A stretch of 64,000 nucleotides of DNA from Unio delphinus (GCA_029339505.1 JAQISU010000041.1:10273311-10337310); one strand, 5' to 3'; positions 13,601 to 26,492 are shown, counted from the stretch's first letter. Numbers and translations: made by a program. Notes: generated by a model not told the origin, from the letters alone.

Positions 13601-14098
13601 GGTTACAATGTGAATAGATTGTAGGTTACCATGTGAAGAGATTATAGGTTACCGTGTGAATAGTTGATTGAAGGTTACCATGTGAATAGATTGTAGGTTA
13701 CCATGTGAAGAGATTGTAGGTTACCATGTGAATAGTTGATTGTAGGTTACCATGTGAATAGATTGTAGGTTACCATCTGAATAGATTGAGGGTTACCATG
13801 TTGATGGGTTATAAGTTACCATGTGGATAGGTTATAGGTTACCATGAAGAGAGGTTCTACGTTACCATGTACATATATTATAGATTACCATGTACATAGG
13901 TTATAGATTACCATGTGCATAGGTTGTAGATTACCATGTGCATATGTTATAGATTACCATGTGCATATGTTATTGATTGCCATGTGCATAAGTTATAGAT
14001 TACCATGTGCATAAGTTATAGATTACGATGTACATAGGTTATATATGTGCATAAGTTATTGATTACCATGTGCATAAGTTATAGATTACTATGTGCAT
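7635..14098. repeat. 6.5-kb 23/26-bp minisatellite with higher-order structure
   Basis: The monomer is GATTGTAGGTTACCATGTG plus AATA (23 bp) or plus AATAGTT (26 bp), in alternating order. Rare variant monomers recur at fixed distance: the variant ATAGCATGTAGG lies at 9201, 9973, 10745, 11756 and 12528. The spacings are 772, 772, 1,011 and 772 bp. A second rare block (GATTATAGG... with a GGATACC monomer) near 11449 recurs near 13231, about 1,783 bp later. The array decays towards both ends. After about 13800 the monomers change to a TTATAGATTACCATGTGCAT type. Confidence 0.97.
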
Positions 14099-14226
14099 AG
14101 TAAAAAGATCAAAACTTCCTAAAAATGATTAAAAGTCTTTAATCAGTGTCATCAGTCAGAAAGAAATCAAACACATTCTGAGTCGGGCTTGAAACTATCG
14201 TCGTAGAAAACAAAAGATGGTCTGGA
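14099..14226. other. Intergenic DNA beside the minisatellite
   Basis: Short unique segment with nothing recognised. Confidence 0.4.
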
Positions 14227-14246
14227 ATTATTATTATTATTATTAT

Positions 14247-14284
<38 letters not shown>
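14227..14284. repeat. (ATT)n(AGT)n trinucleotide repeat
   Basis: About 7 ATT units pass directly into about 12 AGT units. Confidence 0.95.
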
Positions 14285-14524
14285 TTTCTTTTTCTTGGAT
14301 ACATAATTTAATTGAAAGAGACACTTGCCATAAAAACTTGACAAAAAAGGATTATTCAGTATTAAATCAAACTTCCATAATTTAAAAATCTAACCTTAAG
14401 CATTGTAAACAGGCATGCGTAAATCTTCAGAACACCACAGAACGTGAGTGGCATTTACATGTATATTTCATGTGTAGTTATGCTTCGCGAGTCTACTTTT
14501 TGTTGTTATTGTTGTTTTTTCAGT

Positions 14525-14745
14525 ACAAAAGTTGGCCTAGATATTAGAGCCTCCACCTCGGACCTGGGAGGTCGTGGATTTGAACCCCGGCCGTGTCATA
14601 TAAAAAACGTATGGTATATTTGTTGTCAGGATAATGCGACTGGTGGGACATGATGCTACATGTCTTCGGCATAATGCCTCAGTGCATTGATGTAATAGCT
14701 TTAACAATTTTTCAGTTAAATCAGTATAGCATTATTACATTCATA
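14525..14745 (+). mobile_element. tRNA-derived SINE (family B), degraded copy
   Basis: A tRNA-like head with B box near 14570-14590 (GTGGATTTGAACCCC) is followed by the family's central segment (CAGGATAATGCGACTGG, then ACATGATGCTACATGTCT). The same central segment occurs at about 18600-18660 on the plus strand and at about 52430-52500 on the minus strand. Copy ends are unclear. Confidence 0.7.
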
Positions 14746-14887
14746 AGGAATGACATTGTAGACATTTTGTCAAGTTTACTTGAATATTCAGAAAAATCTG
14801 GAAAATTACATTCGTTGAAAATCGCAAAATCAGCAACGTTTCATCGTTTTGCCAACACTTTTTTAAGTTTGTCTCTCTGTAAAAGTT

Positions 14888-15131
14888 TTTTTTTTTTTTT
14901 TTAGGGTTTAACGCCATTTTTCAGCACACGATACATGGCGGCCAGTATTATTAGTGAGGAAGAACCAAGGAAAACCCCCCAGAAAGAACCACCGACACAC
15001 GAGAAGCTACTGGCAAGCTTTCTCACATAACTACATTAGCCGAATCTTAGACTCGAACCCATGCAGACAGAGGTGAGACGGCAGTGATCCGTAACGGACT
15101 GCACTTTAGACCACTCGGCCACTCGGGGCCC
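14888..15131 (-). mobile_element. tRNA-derived SINE (family A) with 11-bp target duplication
   Basis: The minus-strand copy has a tRNA-like head at 15131 (GGGGCCCCGAGTGGCCGAG) and B box GGGTTCGAGTCTAAG near 15050. It ends in a poly-A tail (poly-T at 14888-14903 on the plus strand). The target duplication CTGTAAAAGTT is at 14877-14887 and 15132-15142. It is the reverse-strand relative of 796-1063. Confidence 0.9.
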
Positions 15132-15142
15132 CTGTAAAAGTT

Positions 15143-16985
15143 GTAGTTATGACTACAACACGAGGCACGAGCAAATTTTCGTGATTTGTATCCCGCGTTG
15201 TCCCAGTAATTTGATGGAGTTAAGATTTGTCTAACATATTTCCAGAGGATCAATATACCAATAATCCACCTCGGTTGGTTGGTTAGTTCGTTCGTTCTTT
15301 CGTATTTAACAGTCGTCAACACATCAATTAAAGTGTCTTGCGTAGTGACACACCCCAGCGGCCTACCTGGATTGGTCTTAGATGGATTCGAATCTGCGTC
15401 TTTGTGGTCGCGAAATCAGCAAGCTAAAAACAGATCCATCGCTTTTCCACCAATCAACATCTAAAACAATTTCTTGTCGCGGTGGATACAGATGCACAGA
15501 TGTAAAAATATGAACTTTAATTAAACAAAAATCCCTACTCACTTGGCAAATACCCACTTTCCTACCTCCCTTCCAGTGTTTCATATGCTTCTTGAAATGG
15601 GCACGGTAAAAGTGTAAAATTGTTTTCCGTCATTAAAGGCATTGAAATAAATATATTTATAAATACTGACAAAGCCATTTTAGTATACTTGCAAGTGTAC
15701 CGTAAATGATAAATTATTTTCCGCCTCGTGTTTAATAATCCTCTTTAGGTATTAGTAGGGAATGGTATATCTGAGATTATTGACCATTGGGTATCTATGG
15801 CATCAACCTTTAGAGGTCATGACCTTTAGATAACCCAGAATCTTCAGATTCCTTTATTACCATAACAACCAGCAATACACAAGGGTTTGTCAAGGAACTT
15901 ACACTAGAACAAAAGTCATTCTTCAAAACCCATTTGAGCTATAATCACCCAGACCTTTGAACCACACGATTAATAGACCTCTTTCACGTCTTAATACAAA
16001 CATTTGTGTCTTAAGTGATATAGGACTGAAAGTATTATGCAAAATAAAAATATCTTCTTTCAGTCACAGTGTGTATGTTGTGTGTGTGTGCGTGTGTGTT
16101 TCTTGAATATCCTAAGCTAAGTGAAACATGTCCATACCATTTCGGCACAAAATAAAGAAGCTATTTCCCTTGTAGTGAGCTCTACTATTGAGTTTGGGCA
16201 CCAATATCATTTTATTCTTTTCCGCAATTAAAAGCTATCCACAACATTTCGTCTAGGTCTGTGATGTAGAATTCTTGTTATTTCTGACGAAAATCCCAAA
16301 CATCACAAATCCCAAAGCTCAAGACGCATCCATAAAATTTGGTTACTGCAGAAGGACTAGTTATTGTGTGGAATCAAAATTGGTGACGGACAAACGAACA
16401 GACAGACAGACACATAGTAAGCTCCGTCTTATGGCGGATTTATAAACACGATATGATGTCAACTTTGCTTTAACGTTTATCAAATTCCGCCAAACGTACA
16501 TGTTTGAGGAAAATCCACAAAGTAACAATTTTGCCGCAATTTGTGGAAATTCCGCAAGTGTCGTCCCCATGTCAAATTTGCAATCACAATTACAATAAGT
16601 GTTATGAGGGCGTTTTCATACTGAAACAACAAGTCTGTGTAGCTGCCGTTCGTCTTTCCCACAGTTTCAACAATCATTATCCGAAACTGAGTGTCTGTAT
16701 TCGGTTGACATACGGTGTCGACAAATGAAAGTTTATCAACTTTTCATCAAGATAAGCACTTACTTTAGGTTAATACCTAACTACCCTCATATCCATATAG
16801 ATATATATATCTAACCATCTAACAACCTAACAACCTAGATCCGAAGTAAAGCGGTTGCCTTAAATGAGATAAAATTACATCCAAAATAGTATTAGCTCTT
16901 TGACACCTTTTTCAAAGACACTACTGATTGAGCCTTAGCATCATGACACAAAAAAAGCTTTAGAAAGCTCCCTCCACTAACATTT
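15143..16985. other. Intergenic DNA
   Basis: No gene was recognised. There is a short (TG)n stretch near 16075-16100 and a possible decayed tRNA-like segment around 15340-15410 (GGATTCGAATC). Nothing else is structured. Confidence 0.4.
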
Positions 16986-16986
16986 T

Positions 16987-17132
16987 CTAACTTTTTTCTT
17001 TCTGTCTTGTTTGTTTTTTCTTTTCTTCTTCTTTTTTTTTCTTTCTTCTTTTCTTTCTTCTTTTTTTTTTTTTTTTTTTTTGTTTTTGTTGTTTTTTTTT
17101 TCTTTCTTTTTCTTCTTCTTCTTCTTTTCTGC
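16987..17132. repeat. Polypyrimidine (T/C) tract
   Basis: About 145 bp of nearly pure T and C with long T runs. Apparent Lys-rich or Phe-rich frames across it are composition artefacts. Confidence 0.95.
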
Positions 17133-17875
17133 TTTGTTAGAGTTATGTTTAACAGGAAATGAGCATGCCAGAAGATTTGGAAGTCTGACCCGGAAATGAT
17201 TTGGAAGTCTGACCCGGCAAGATAGTGACAGTTTACTCAAGATGTAACATGTCATTTCATATCTAGCTTACAAGGCACTTGTCTTCCGTGTTCATCCACT
17301 TGGATAACTATGCAAGTCGGTTTGATAATCTATACGATGTATGATAAAAATTGCCCGTTGTGTGTTTTATCAACAAGGCATCAATGTCATGATCATCCTT
17401 TATCTTCCTATGTTGCAGATTTTATTCTACTTAAATATTTTGCATTTGAAAAAAAAATACGTTTAGATTTTCTGTGCGAGTATAATTGCTGGTCAATTTT
17501 GTTTAAAACAGTGGGGAGTGGGGTTGCGCGCTAACGCGTTTGCACGAGCGCAAAACAGGAACATAATCTTCCATTATCTCCATGTGCCTAAATCCCCATA
17601 AGTATTGATATAAACCCGCATGTCAAGGAAATATCCGACTGCCTCTGCACTCAAAAGTTAGACCAGGAGCAAAATGAAATCCGAAACTACCGACTCTATC
17701 TCTTCAACAACACGTGATGATCGGGTTTTAAAAAAAAAAAAAAAATCAATCACAAAAATGTGCTGTAGAATTATTTTCTGTCATTCTCATCGCTGTTAAG
17801 CGATATCATTTAATCTTTTAGATCTGCATACCACTATGCGATTTTCACGAGAAAGATATACGGACTGAATGGACA
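17133..17875. other. Intergenic DNA
   Basis: A 17-bp direct repeat (GGAAGTCTGACCCGG region) lies at about 17178-17217. No gene was seen. Confidence 0.4.
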
Positions 17876-18020
17876 AGCCCGGCCCTATGGCAAGGCGAAA
17901 GAGGCAACCCAGGGTCCCACCCTGCTGGCTATACATTGTCTTTAACTGTGGAGATGTTTTTGATTGGGTCCCCGCTCCTCGCTTGCTGTCTTAGGCCCAG
18001 CACATCCTAGGGCCGGGCCT
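17876..18020. mobile_element. Small inverted-repeat element (MITE-like), about 145 bp
   Basis: It starts AGCCCGGCCCTATGG and ends CCTAGGGCCGGGCCT, so about 13 bp of its ends are inverted copies. The inside is GC-richer than its surroundings and non-coding. This fits a non-autonomous DNA transposon remnant; the superfamily is not determined. Confidence 0.5.
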
Positions 18021-18469
18021 ATGAATGGAGTTACCACGTCCACCTGTTTTACGTATTACTATGGGTACTCTTTAGAGTTGTGTTGGCAATACTATCGTTG
18101 CGCAAATGCTGCAGAAAAGCATAAATTATGGTGGGTGGTTTTTTTTATGTTGGCACCGTGCCGGAACATTAATATATACATTCCATAATCATATACTAGC
18201 AAAAACATATTTAACTTTAAACGTGATGAAAATTCCGATAAACCGAATTCCAGACAAAAGTCATTTTTACTTTAGGAAATATCTCTTTGTAATTTTGTGA
18301 TAATCTCGAGACTGTTGATAACTCTAGAATATGTTTGGAGCCAAAGATATTCCATTTAACTATGTAGACCGTTGTTATCATGCTTGATGTGCACGTGGTT
18401 TACTTATTAAGAAAGAAACAGCAAAACAGATCGTTTTACTGACCAGTACTTTTAAATTTTACCGAACCA

Positions 18470-18785
18470 TTCCTGCGGTCCAGTGGTGGTTAGAACGTCG
18501 TGAGTTCAATCCCCGTCCGAGTCATACCAACGACTTACACAAATGGTACTAACAGCTGCCTCACTTGGCGCTCAGCATTAAGAGGTTAGGATAAAGGACT
18601 GGTCGTCCTGGTGTCATGATAATGTGACTGGGTGGGACATCATGCTACATGTCTGCGGCAGGATGTTTTTTCGAGTGCTAGACATCACTATAAACTGCCT
18701 CACTGCAGACATTGTAGCAATAGGACTGAAAATTGTTAAAGCTACGTTAGAACTCCTAATGAAACAAACAAACAAACAAAATTAC
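18470..18785 (+). mobile_element. tRNA-derived SINE (family B)
   Basis: The head has a tRNA-like but internally deleted 5' part (GGTCCAGTGGTGGTTAGAAC, then a B box near 18500). The central segment is GTGTCATGATAATGTGACTG followed by ACATCATGCTACATGTCTGC. The tail ends in AAACA repeats at about 18765-18782. It shares the centre with the copies at 14.5, 25.7 and 52.4 kb. Confidence 0.85.
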
Positions 18786-18898
18786 GGATCATTCTCTATA
18801 CCCTTTGGGTTTTTTGTCAATTTCCAATGGTGCCATATTTTCTTACATTAAAAATTGTATTTAGCCTGGAAAATGCGCGTTATCTGAAACTTGCTGAA

Positions 18899-18942
18899 AC
18901 ACGTTTATCACACGTGCCAAACACGTTTATCACACGTGCCAA
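18899..18942. repeat. 22-bp tandem duplication
   Basis: ACACGTTTATCACACGTGCC plus AA is repeated twice, exactly. Confidence 0.95.
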
Positions 18943-19154
18943 ACTACTTAATCAGCTGGATAAAACAATAGGTCTTTACTTTATCCTATAGCATAAATGT
19001 AGGTATGTCCTATCTACATCATACAAAGGTTCTATACAATTAAACTGATCTTTCTTTGATCGATGTTGGTTTACTAGATACTATGTTGCGTTAGCAAAAG
19101 TTAATACTACGCATAGAATATGTTACAACTTTTTACAGCCTTTTTGGTATCAAG

Positions 19155-19325
19155 TACTGTGTAATGTGCGTTTAGTTTTTGATTTGCTGTTTATTGTCCA
19201 TTACCGGACTGTGCACCGTGTACCGTGAGTTTAGTTTTGGTTTGCTGTTTATTGTCCATTACCAGACTGTGTACCGTGTATTGTGAGTTTAGTTTTGGTT
19301 TGCTGTTTATTGTCTATTACCATAC
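19155..19325. repeat. Three tandem copies of a roughly 60-bp unit
   Basis: The unit contains GAGTTTAGTTTTGGTTTGCT followed by GTTTATTGTCCATTACCA. Copies differ by a few substitutions. Confidence 0.9.
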
Positions 19326-19685
19326 AACTTAATCACTACCGCGTTTGTAATACATTCGCTTGACATTTCCATGGCTCTGGGTTTGATCATATAGCCGGTC
19401 TGAAGTTTAAAGCATTTAAATAAGTTATGTTTTTGGTGAAGTTTCTCAAAATTCATAAATCCGAATACTGACACAATCGACCTCGGCACAAAATACCACT
19501 GCTTTTGTAGACCTTTGGCTTGAAAGACCATTGTTACTGTAGACCTCCCGGCTTAACAGAACAATAATTTTGAAGAGAATTTGAGACTAACGATACGTTA
19601 TTTAATGTAATAAACATGTAACAAGAGAGCAGCATTCCTTTGTCTTTGTATGCAATGTCTTGTTTCGTTGTACTAGCGTTGCAAG
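19326..19685. other. Intergenic DNA
   Basis: Nothing was recognised between the two repeat blocks. Confidence 0.4.
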
Positions 19686-19689
19686 TTTG

Positions 19690-20957
19690 CTACAAGGTTA
19701 CTATAATTACCTAAATCTATAATGGTTGATATAATTACCCAAATCAATCAAGTTTGCTATAATATCCCAAATCAATCAAGTTTGCTATAATTACCCAAAT
19801 TAATCAAGGTTGATATAATTATCCAAATCAATCAAAGTTGCTATAATTACCCAAATCTATCAACGTTGCTATCATTACCCAAATCAATCAAGGTTACTAT
19901 CATGATCTAAATATATTAGGGTTGCTATATTTACCTCAATATATCGAGGTTACTATAATTACCTAAATCTATCGAGGTTGCTATTATTACCTAAATCTAT
20001 CGAGGCTGCTATATTTACCTAAATCTATCGAGGTTACTATAATTTCCTAAATCTATTGAGGTTACTATAATTACCTAAATCTATCAAGGTTACCATAATT
20101 ACCTAAATCTATCAAGGTTACTATAATTACCTAAATCTATTGAGGTTACTATAATTACCTAAATCTATCAAGGTTACTATAATTACCTAAATATGTTGAG
20201 GTTGCTATATTTACCTAAATCTATCGAGGTTGCTATATTTACCTAAATCTATCGAGGTTGCTATATTTACCTAAATCTATCGAGGTTACTATAATTACCT
20301 AAATCTGTCGAGGTTGCTATATTTACCTAAATCTATCGAGGTTACTTTAATTACCTAAATCTTTCGAGGTTGCTATATTTACCTAAATCTATCGAGGTTA
20401 CTATAATTTCCTAAATTTATCGAGGCTGCTATATTTACCTAAATCTATCGAGGTTGCTATATTTACCTAAATCTATCGAGGTTACTATAATTTCCTAAAT
20501 CTATTGATGTTACTATAATTACATAAATCTATCAAGGTTACTATAATTACCTAAATCTATCAAGGTTACTATATTTACCTAAATCTATTGAGGTTACTAT
20601 AATTACCTAAATCTATCAAGGTTACTATAATTACCTAAATCTATCGAGGTTGCTATATTTACCTAAATCTATCAAGGTGACTATAATTACCTAAATCTTT
20701 CGAGGTTGCTATATTTACCTAAATCTATCGAGGTTGCTATATTTACCTAAATCTATCGAGGTTACTATAATTACCTAAATCTATCAAGATTACTATAATT
20801 ACCTAAATCTATTGAGGTTACTATAATTACCTAAATCTATCAAGGTTACTATATTTACCTAAATCTATCAAGGTTACTATAATTACATAAATCTATCAAG
20901 ATTATTATAATTACATAAATCTATCAAGGTTACTATAATCACATAAATCTATCACGG
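19690..20957. repeat. 28-bp minisatellite, about 45 copies
   Basis: The unit is GAGGTTACTATAATTACC plus TAAATCTATC. Variants alternate between TTACTATAATT and TTGCTATATTT forms. Copies are degenerate at the left edge and more uniform in the middle. Confidence 0.96.
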
Positions 20958-21017
20958 TATATTATTTTGCTCGAACGATACATATTGCCAACCTGGCACT
21001 ATTCACCTGACTTTGTT

Positions 21018-21169
21018 GAATTACGATAAACAGATATATTAGCCTTAGAACTATTGAATTACGATAAACAGATATATTAGCCTTAGAACTGTTGAATTAC
21101 GATAAACAGATATGTTAGCCTTAGAACTGTTGAATTACGATAAACAGATATATTAGCTGTCAAGTGCCA
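21018..21169. repeat. 38-bp tandem repeat, 4 copies
   Basis: Copies start at 21018, 21056, 21094 and 21132. The unit begins GAATTACGATAAACAGATAT and differs by one or two bases between copies. Confidence 0.95.
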
Positions 21170-22190
21170 AATTTTTCGTCAGTGACATCCAGTAATTAAT
21201 TCGTAGGCTAGCCGACAATCAACTGTCTTGCCGTAGAGTGGGAACGAAAAGAATGTTTTCTTACCTCGGTCAGACTTGGTACAATAATTAAAGTGAAAAC
21301 GGACTGAGTGTTTGACACGTAAAATTATGGGATTACTCACGTAGAGCTTTCAAAAATGATTGAGACAAATGATAAGGCGACATTTCGATCCTAAATGTCA
21401 ATTTTGGCATCTTGACAGACGGTTTTCTTAAGGTCTGCAAAAATAGCGTTTATGCCGATTGGTCAAATGTACCGGACAGAGGGTTGGGTCGAAACCCAGA
21501 ATTGGGAAATATATTCTCTGAGCTAATAAGTTTAAATCAGTCTTCTGGAAGGTGCTTTGCAAGAAAGCAGTGTTGAACTACTATCATTAATTCCGGAATA
21601 AAGGCTCCGGGGGTAATTTTACAGCAGTGCCTTCGTAATAATAAGCTCAGGAAAGTCCGCCGGGAAACAAAATCAAACGGTAGAAGCACGTCAAAAACAC
21701 AAGGTATTTAACTCAAATTCACCTTTATTATGATGTAATGTATATGCTGTTTATCGTTGGCATAGATGCATAATGTATCGATACTACGTTACAAATAGTT
21801 CAGTATTACATTGATTTAATAACGTACTTTGATATGTTTCTTTGTTACAGATGCATGATATGTTCATATTTTGTATGAATAGTCGGTTCTACAGTGATTT
21901 ATGATTGGAAAGGTTACATTAATTTGAATTTATCATATTAGTAAATATGGATTGTGTGTTATGATATATTGCCTCACTTTACGTAATGATTTACGGGAAT
22001 ATATGACTTTCCCGAATTCTGATGTCGATAATTAGCAGTATAGCTCTATTGATCTGAAAACCTGTATAGTAATTGTTAGCCGTATAAATGATAACACTGA
22101 TAGTAAGATCTGATTTTCGAACCTGGAAACGGACTTACTATCTCAACTCTGAAAGTAACGAGATACTTAGGGCGTTTTACCCTTTTCTTT
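21170..22190. other. Intergenic DNA
   Basis: No gene was recognised. T/G-rich sequence at 21720-22000 has the loose look of the segment at 33300-33480, which may mean a shared diverged repeat. Confidence 0.3.
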
Positions 22191-22199
22191 TACAAGGAA

Positions 22200-22645
22200 A
22201 AATAGTTTGTTTGAAGAAAGAGCAACGGAGTCGAAATTCAGAGACGGAAAAGAAGTTGGAAGACAGAGTTGTGTAATCTCGCTTACAACAAAAGGGCAAG
22301 CAAGTCAAGACGAACACAGAAGAGAAGAAAAAAGAACCAGTCGTCGAACAAGGTCATTTCGAATCACTCAACAGTCCAATGTTAAATGAACATTCGATTC
22401 CTTGATGAAAGTTACTCTCAGTATTAACGGCTAACTTCATTTATTTTCATTAGTGTTTGGATTCTTATGAATGTATCCATTATTTTAAAGCTTCAGTCTA
22501 TGTATTTCTGAACTCAGTGTATTCAGAAAGAGAGAAATTGTCATTCACGGTGTCATTCTTTTTTCTTAATTGTATTTTTGATTAAATTCATATTTTATCT
22601 TTACGGGGGCTCGTGTATTGTCTTGTTCAAAGTACCATCTCAGAT
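22200..22645 (+). repeat. Possible LTR-like dispersed repeat, copy 1
   Basis: A purine-rich stretch (22200-22400) is followed by AT-rich DNA and GATTAAATTC... then GGGGGCTCGTGT at about 22603. The same order (purine-rich block, AT-rich block, GGGGGCTCGT) occurs at 33800-34260, and a weaker version at 23430-23740. GGGGGCTCGT resembles the sequence beside a retroelement primer-binding site. No coding domain is seen, so this is speculative. Confidence 0.3.
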
Positions 22646-23429
22646 TACTATATTCACTGACCGGGCAGATTATACCGTAGCGATCATCTTCTAGATAACG
22701 CCAATTAGTGGGAGGCGGTCTTCAAATGTTGTTTTCCAAGTTGCGCAATACCTCTGACCAGGCCTTGTGCAATATTGTCCTAATAACACTTTGATAACCC
22801 GCCAGCACCACGTTACAAAGTGGGTTGCTCGTCTCGGGATTTGAAGTTCCATTGTGATTGAAGTATCTGAGCGTATTTTGAACAGAGGCATAAATTTGTT
22901 AGTATTATTAAGTAGGAATCGAATGAATCAAACATTGTCTGTTATTTTGTATACTTGCATGTAAATTGTTTACGTTAAAAGTGGTTTGTAGAATTTGAGA
23001 TTTATACCTTCTGTGTGAAATTATTATAAGCGTTAAAGTAATACTACCTAAATAGTCTTTTGAGACAAGAGCCAATTTGGGCCGTACGGTATTTTAGACA
23101 GCAATTAATCACGTCTCGTTAGCAGTATCCCACTGTTACTGGAATTTCTGTCTGGTCAATTAATTGCGGCTGATTTGACCTGTCCACCTCGCTGCAGATA
23201 AGGTTATTGTAGGTCAAACTATTTTCGTAGGAAAAATCCCTTATTGTAGGTCAGTTAAGGACATACTTCTAGAGAAAAAGGAAAGACAAAACATACGTAA
23301 TGGCGACAGAAATTTTAAATTTCGATAGGACATTATCGGACGTAACAAAGGTGGAGATTATGTTCGATCCCAGTATATAAAAGGACAAATCAAATATAGG
23401 TTGTATTGTTATTTATTTAAAGGGGAAAA

Positions 23430-23740
23430 TAGTTCCATATATGAAACTTGTATGGAAAGGAGAACAGAAAGCCAGCTTGATGAGACAGAAGAGGCTGTAG
23501 AGATAGAGAGACGAGGAAAAGGAAACCGGGCATGCAAAATAAGTTCGATCCTTCACTCGATTCTCCGATGAAATTTGTTTATCGGCATAAAAGAACAGTT
23601 AATTGAATTCCTATAAATTTTGCAATTTTATTAACTAATAGAAAGTGTATCCTTCAAATATAATATTCAATTTCATTTTATTTATGTAACTGATTAAAAT
23701 GTAACATTTTTACACGAGTCTTGTTCTATTTGACATCTCA
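23430..23740 (+). repeat. Possible LTR-like dispersed repeat, copy 2 (weak)
   Basis: A purine-rich block (23450-23540) is followed by AT-rich DNA ending TTTACACGAGTCTTGTTC. It is similar in layout to 22200-22645 but lacks the GGGGGCTCGT box. Confidence 0.2.
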
Positions 23741-23879
23741 ACCCAGATCTCTGTTATTCCATCTTTTAATTTCATACTTTATGTTATTATTTATTCGATC
23801 CAGGATATCATCTAGGTAACGGCAATGAAAATAAAGGCCCTGCATAATATGTGGACGACCCTATCATATATATACACAC

Positions 23880-23988
<109 letters not shown>

Positions 23989-24092
23989 GCTTATGCACAC
24001 TTAACAGGTAGGTTGGAAAGTACACTGGTATGGAAGCATGTCGATAATTTGGTAACGGAGACAGACAGGGGCAGACTCCTATCTTAGACGAG

Positions 24093-24211
<119 letters not shown>

Positions 24212-24597
24212 AATACATAAAACAGACATAAGGACAAAATAAATAAAATACAAACACAGAAACGTAAATATATGAATGAATGAATGCTTGGTTTTAGTGT
24301 TTAAAATAATGTGGTTTCCATTATTCTTCATTTAAGATATATGCTGACAGCAGCAAAAATGATTTATGTCAAAATACCATATATATAATATCGAGATAAT
24401 CGTAGCCACACACATGCAGTAATATGAATAAGGCAGAACGAAACGCTTGCATATATGACACTAAGACACAGCCTACCAGGCTATACCACTTCGTGAAAAA
24501 AGTCAGAAACAAAGCCCAAAAACAAAGGCCAGGACTCGTTTTCGCGAAACTCCTCAAACCGAATGCACACTTGTACTCACATTTTTACAACTTAAAA

Positions 24598-24690
24598 TTA
24601 AAAAAGTTAATACAAAAGATTCAGGTATAATATAAGTAAAAATAAAAAAGTTAATACAAAAGATTTAGGTATAATATAAGTAAAACTAAA
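24598..24690. repeat. Tandem duplication of about 46 bp
   Basis: AAAAAGTTAATACAAAAGAT plus a GGTATAATATAAGTAAAA segment occurs twice in a row with one substitution. Confidence 0.9.
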
Positions 24691-25130
24691 AGTATAGGAC
24701 AATTGACAAAGAGATAGATTTGAGTTTGAGTAAACACGCAAGCTAAGCGAACGTGAGCCGTATCACTATATGCTAACGAGTTTGATATTCAATCTGGGTA
24801 TATTTATTTTTTGTATTTAGAATAAAACATGTTCATTATTTATTGTTCTCATTAACATTATCCATGCTCAACGACATTGCTATTACATAAATGTGATTTC
24901 GCTGAAAAATGCTTAAAATCAACATTTTAAAAACCATTTTCTAAGATGTCGGCTGACCGAGCTACGAGTTAAATGCTCTCTTATCATCTCTTATCAGTGT
25001 TACTCAAAGGGTTATCTCTAATTATTTCACGGACTTCATAGCATCTGAACTGTGACTCAGAAATCATCATCACATACACGAAATGACGAAATAGATCAAC
25101 CTAAATAATGCTATTAAGCAACACAATTAC

Positions 25131-25182
25131 ATGACTGAAAAACTTCTTAAATACATACCAATAATGCAAACAGCTCGCGCGC

Positions 25183-25233
<51 letters not shown>

Positions 25234-25384
25234 TGTGTGTAATTTGGAGTTTGAACCTAGCTTTAACAATATTTAAGTCATATTGCTACGACGTCTGCCT
25301 ATCCAGTCACATTATTCTGACACCAGGCCGACCAGTCCTAACACTGATCTCTTAATGCCGCGCGTCCAATAATGCAAACAGCTC

Positions 25385-25428
<44 letters not shown>

Positions 25429-25582
25429 TTGGAGTTTGAACCTAGCTTTAACAATATTTAAGTCATATTGCTACGACGTCTGCCTATCCAGTCACATTAT
25501 TCTGACACCAGGCCGACCAGTCCTAACACTGATCTTTACATGACTGAAAAACTTCTTAAATACATACCAATAATGCAAACAG

Positions 25583-25648
<66 letters not shown>

Positions 25649-25765
25649 TTGGAGTTTGAACCTAGCTTTAACAATATTTAAGTCATATTGCTACGACGTC
25701 TGCCTATCCAGTCACATTATTCTGACACCAGGCCGACCAGTCCTAACACTGATCTCTTAATGCCG
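25131..25765. repeat. Triplicated SINE-tail segment with (CG)/(TG)n tracts
   Basis: Three tandem copies each contain AATGCAAACAGCTCG, a CG/TG or TG dinucleotide tract (25174-25232, 25385-25427, 25586-25645), TTGGAGTTTGAACCTAGC, and the SINE 3' region down to CAGTCCTAACACTGATCT. Copy 2 lacks the upstream ACTGAAAAACTTC segment seen in copies 1 and 3. Confidence 0.93.
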
Positions 25766-25895
25766 CGCGTCCAAGCGAGTCAGCTGTAGGTACGATTTTT
25801 TAAACTAAATCTTTGGTACGACTCAGTCGGTGTTCGAACCCGCGACTTCCCGGATCGGAGGCGGAAGCTCTAACCACTTAGGCCATGCTAACGGT
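25646..25895 (-). mobile_element. tRNA-derived SINE (family B), minus strand
   Basis: On the minus strand the tRNA-like head is at about 25815-25895 (B box GGTTCGAACAC region, complement of GTGTTCGAACCCGCG). The body matches the copy at 52350-52640. Its 3' portion is the segment triplicated at 25131-25765. Confidence 0.8.
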
Positions 25896-26490
25896 CCAAA
25901 CAGTGATTAGAATGGGCGAAATAAAAAAAATAAAAAAGATCGTTGTAATATCAAGCTTTTAAATTGCGTTTTGCAACAGTATTGCTAAAGATTCTACACG
26001 TTAAGAAATATAAATGGGTAGGAGTGGAATAAGCTATGAGAGATACCGAATGCAACTGATAAGGCTGAGATTATGCGTATTAAATTTTATCAAGCATCCG
26101 CACATTAGATAAAAGAAGTATATAATTTTAATATCCTCTGCCTCAAGCGGTGCCTTCCCTCTCAATCCAATGAAAACTAATTTTTTTATTTATCGTATAT
26201 GTTTTTCTCTACTGATATAGCTCAGTAATGATTAACAGTGGTAATATATAGCTAAAGTACAATCTGTCTACTTCCATATTTATTAAAATCTACTTAAGGG
26301 AAAAACGATCAGAGAGGCTATACAGTGTAATGTAAAGAACAAACTCGTGAAGATTTACGAGCACGAGCGAAGATATTTATTGCAATCCGATAATACTTTG
26401 TTGAACCTGTATGTCAAGGTTAAGAAATTCTACAACTATAGTAGTGCTAAGAAAGGTCAAGTAAAATATTTGTAATGACCCGTAATTCTG

Positions 26491-26492
<2 letters not shown>
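25896..26492. other. Intergenic DNA
   Basis: No gene was recognised. Confidence 0.4.

Noticed and set aside
7635..14098. CRISPR-like regular repeats
   Set aside because: Repeats are head-to-tail with no unique spacers, variable 23/26-bp units and a eukaryotic context; it is a minisatellite.
17011..17255. Lys- or Phe-rich small proteins
   Set aside because: They come from the polypyrimidine tract at 16987-17132.
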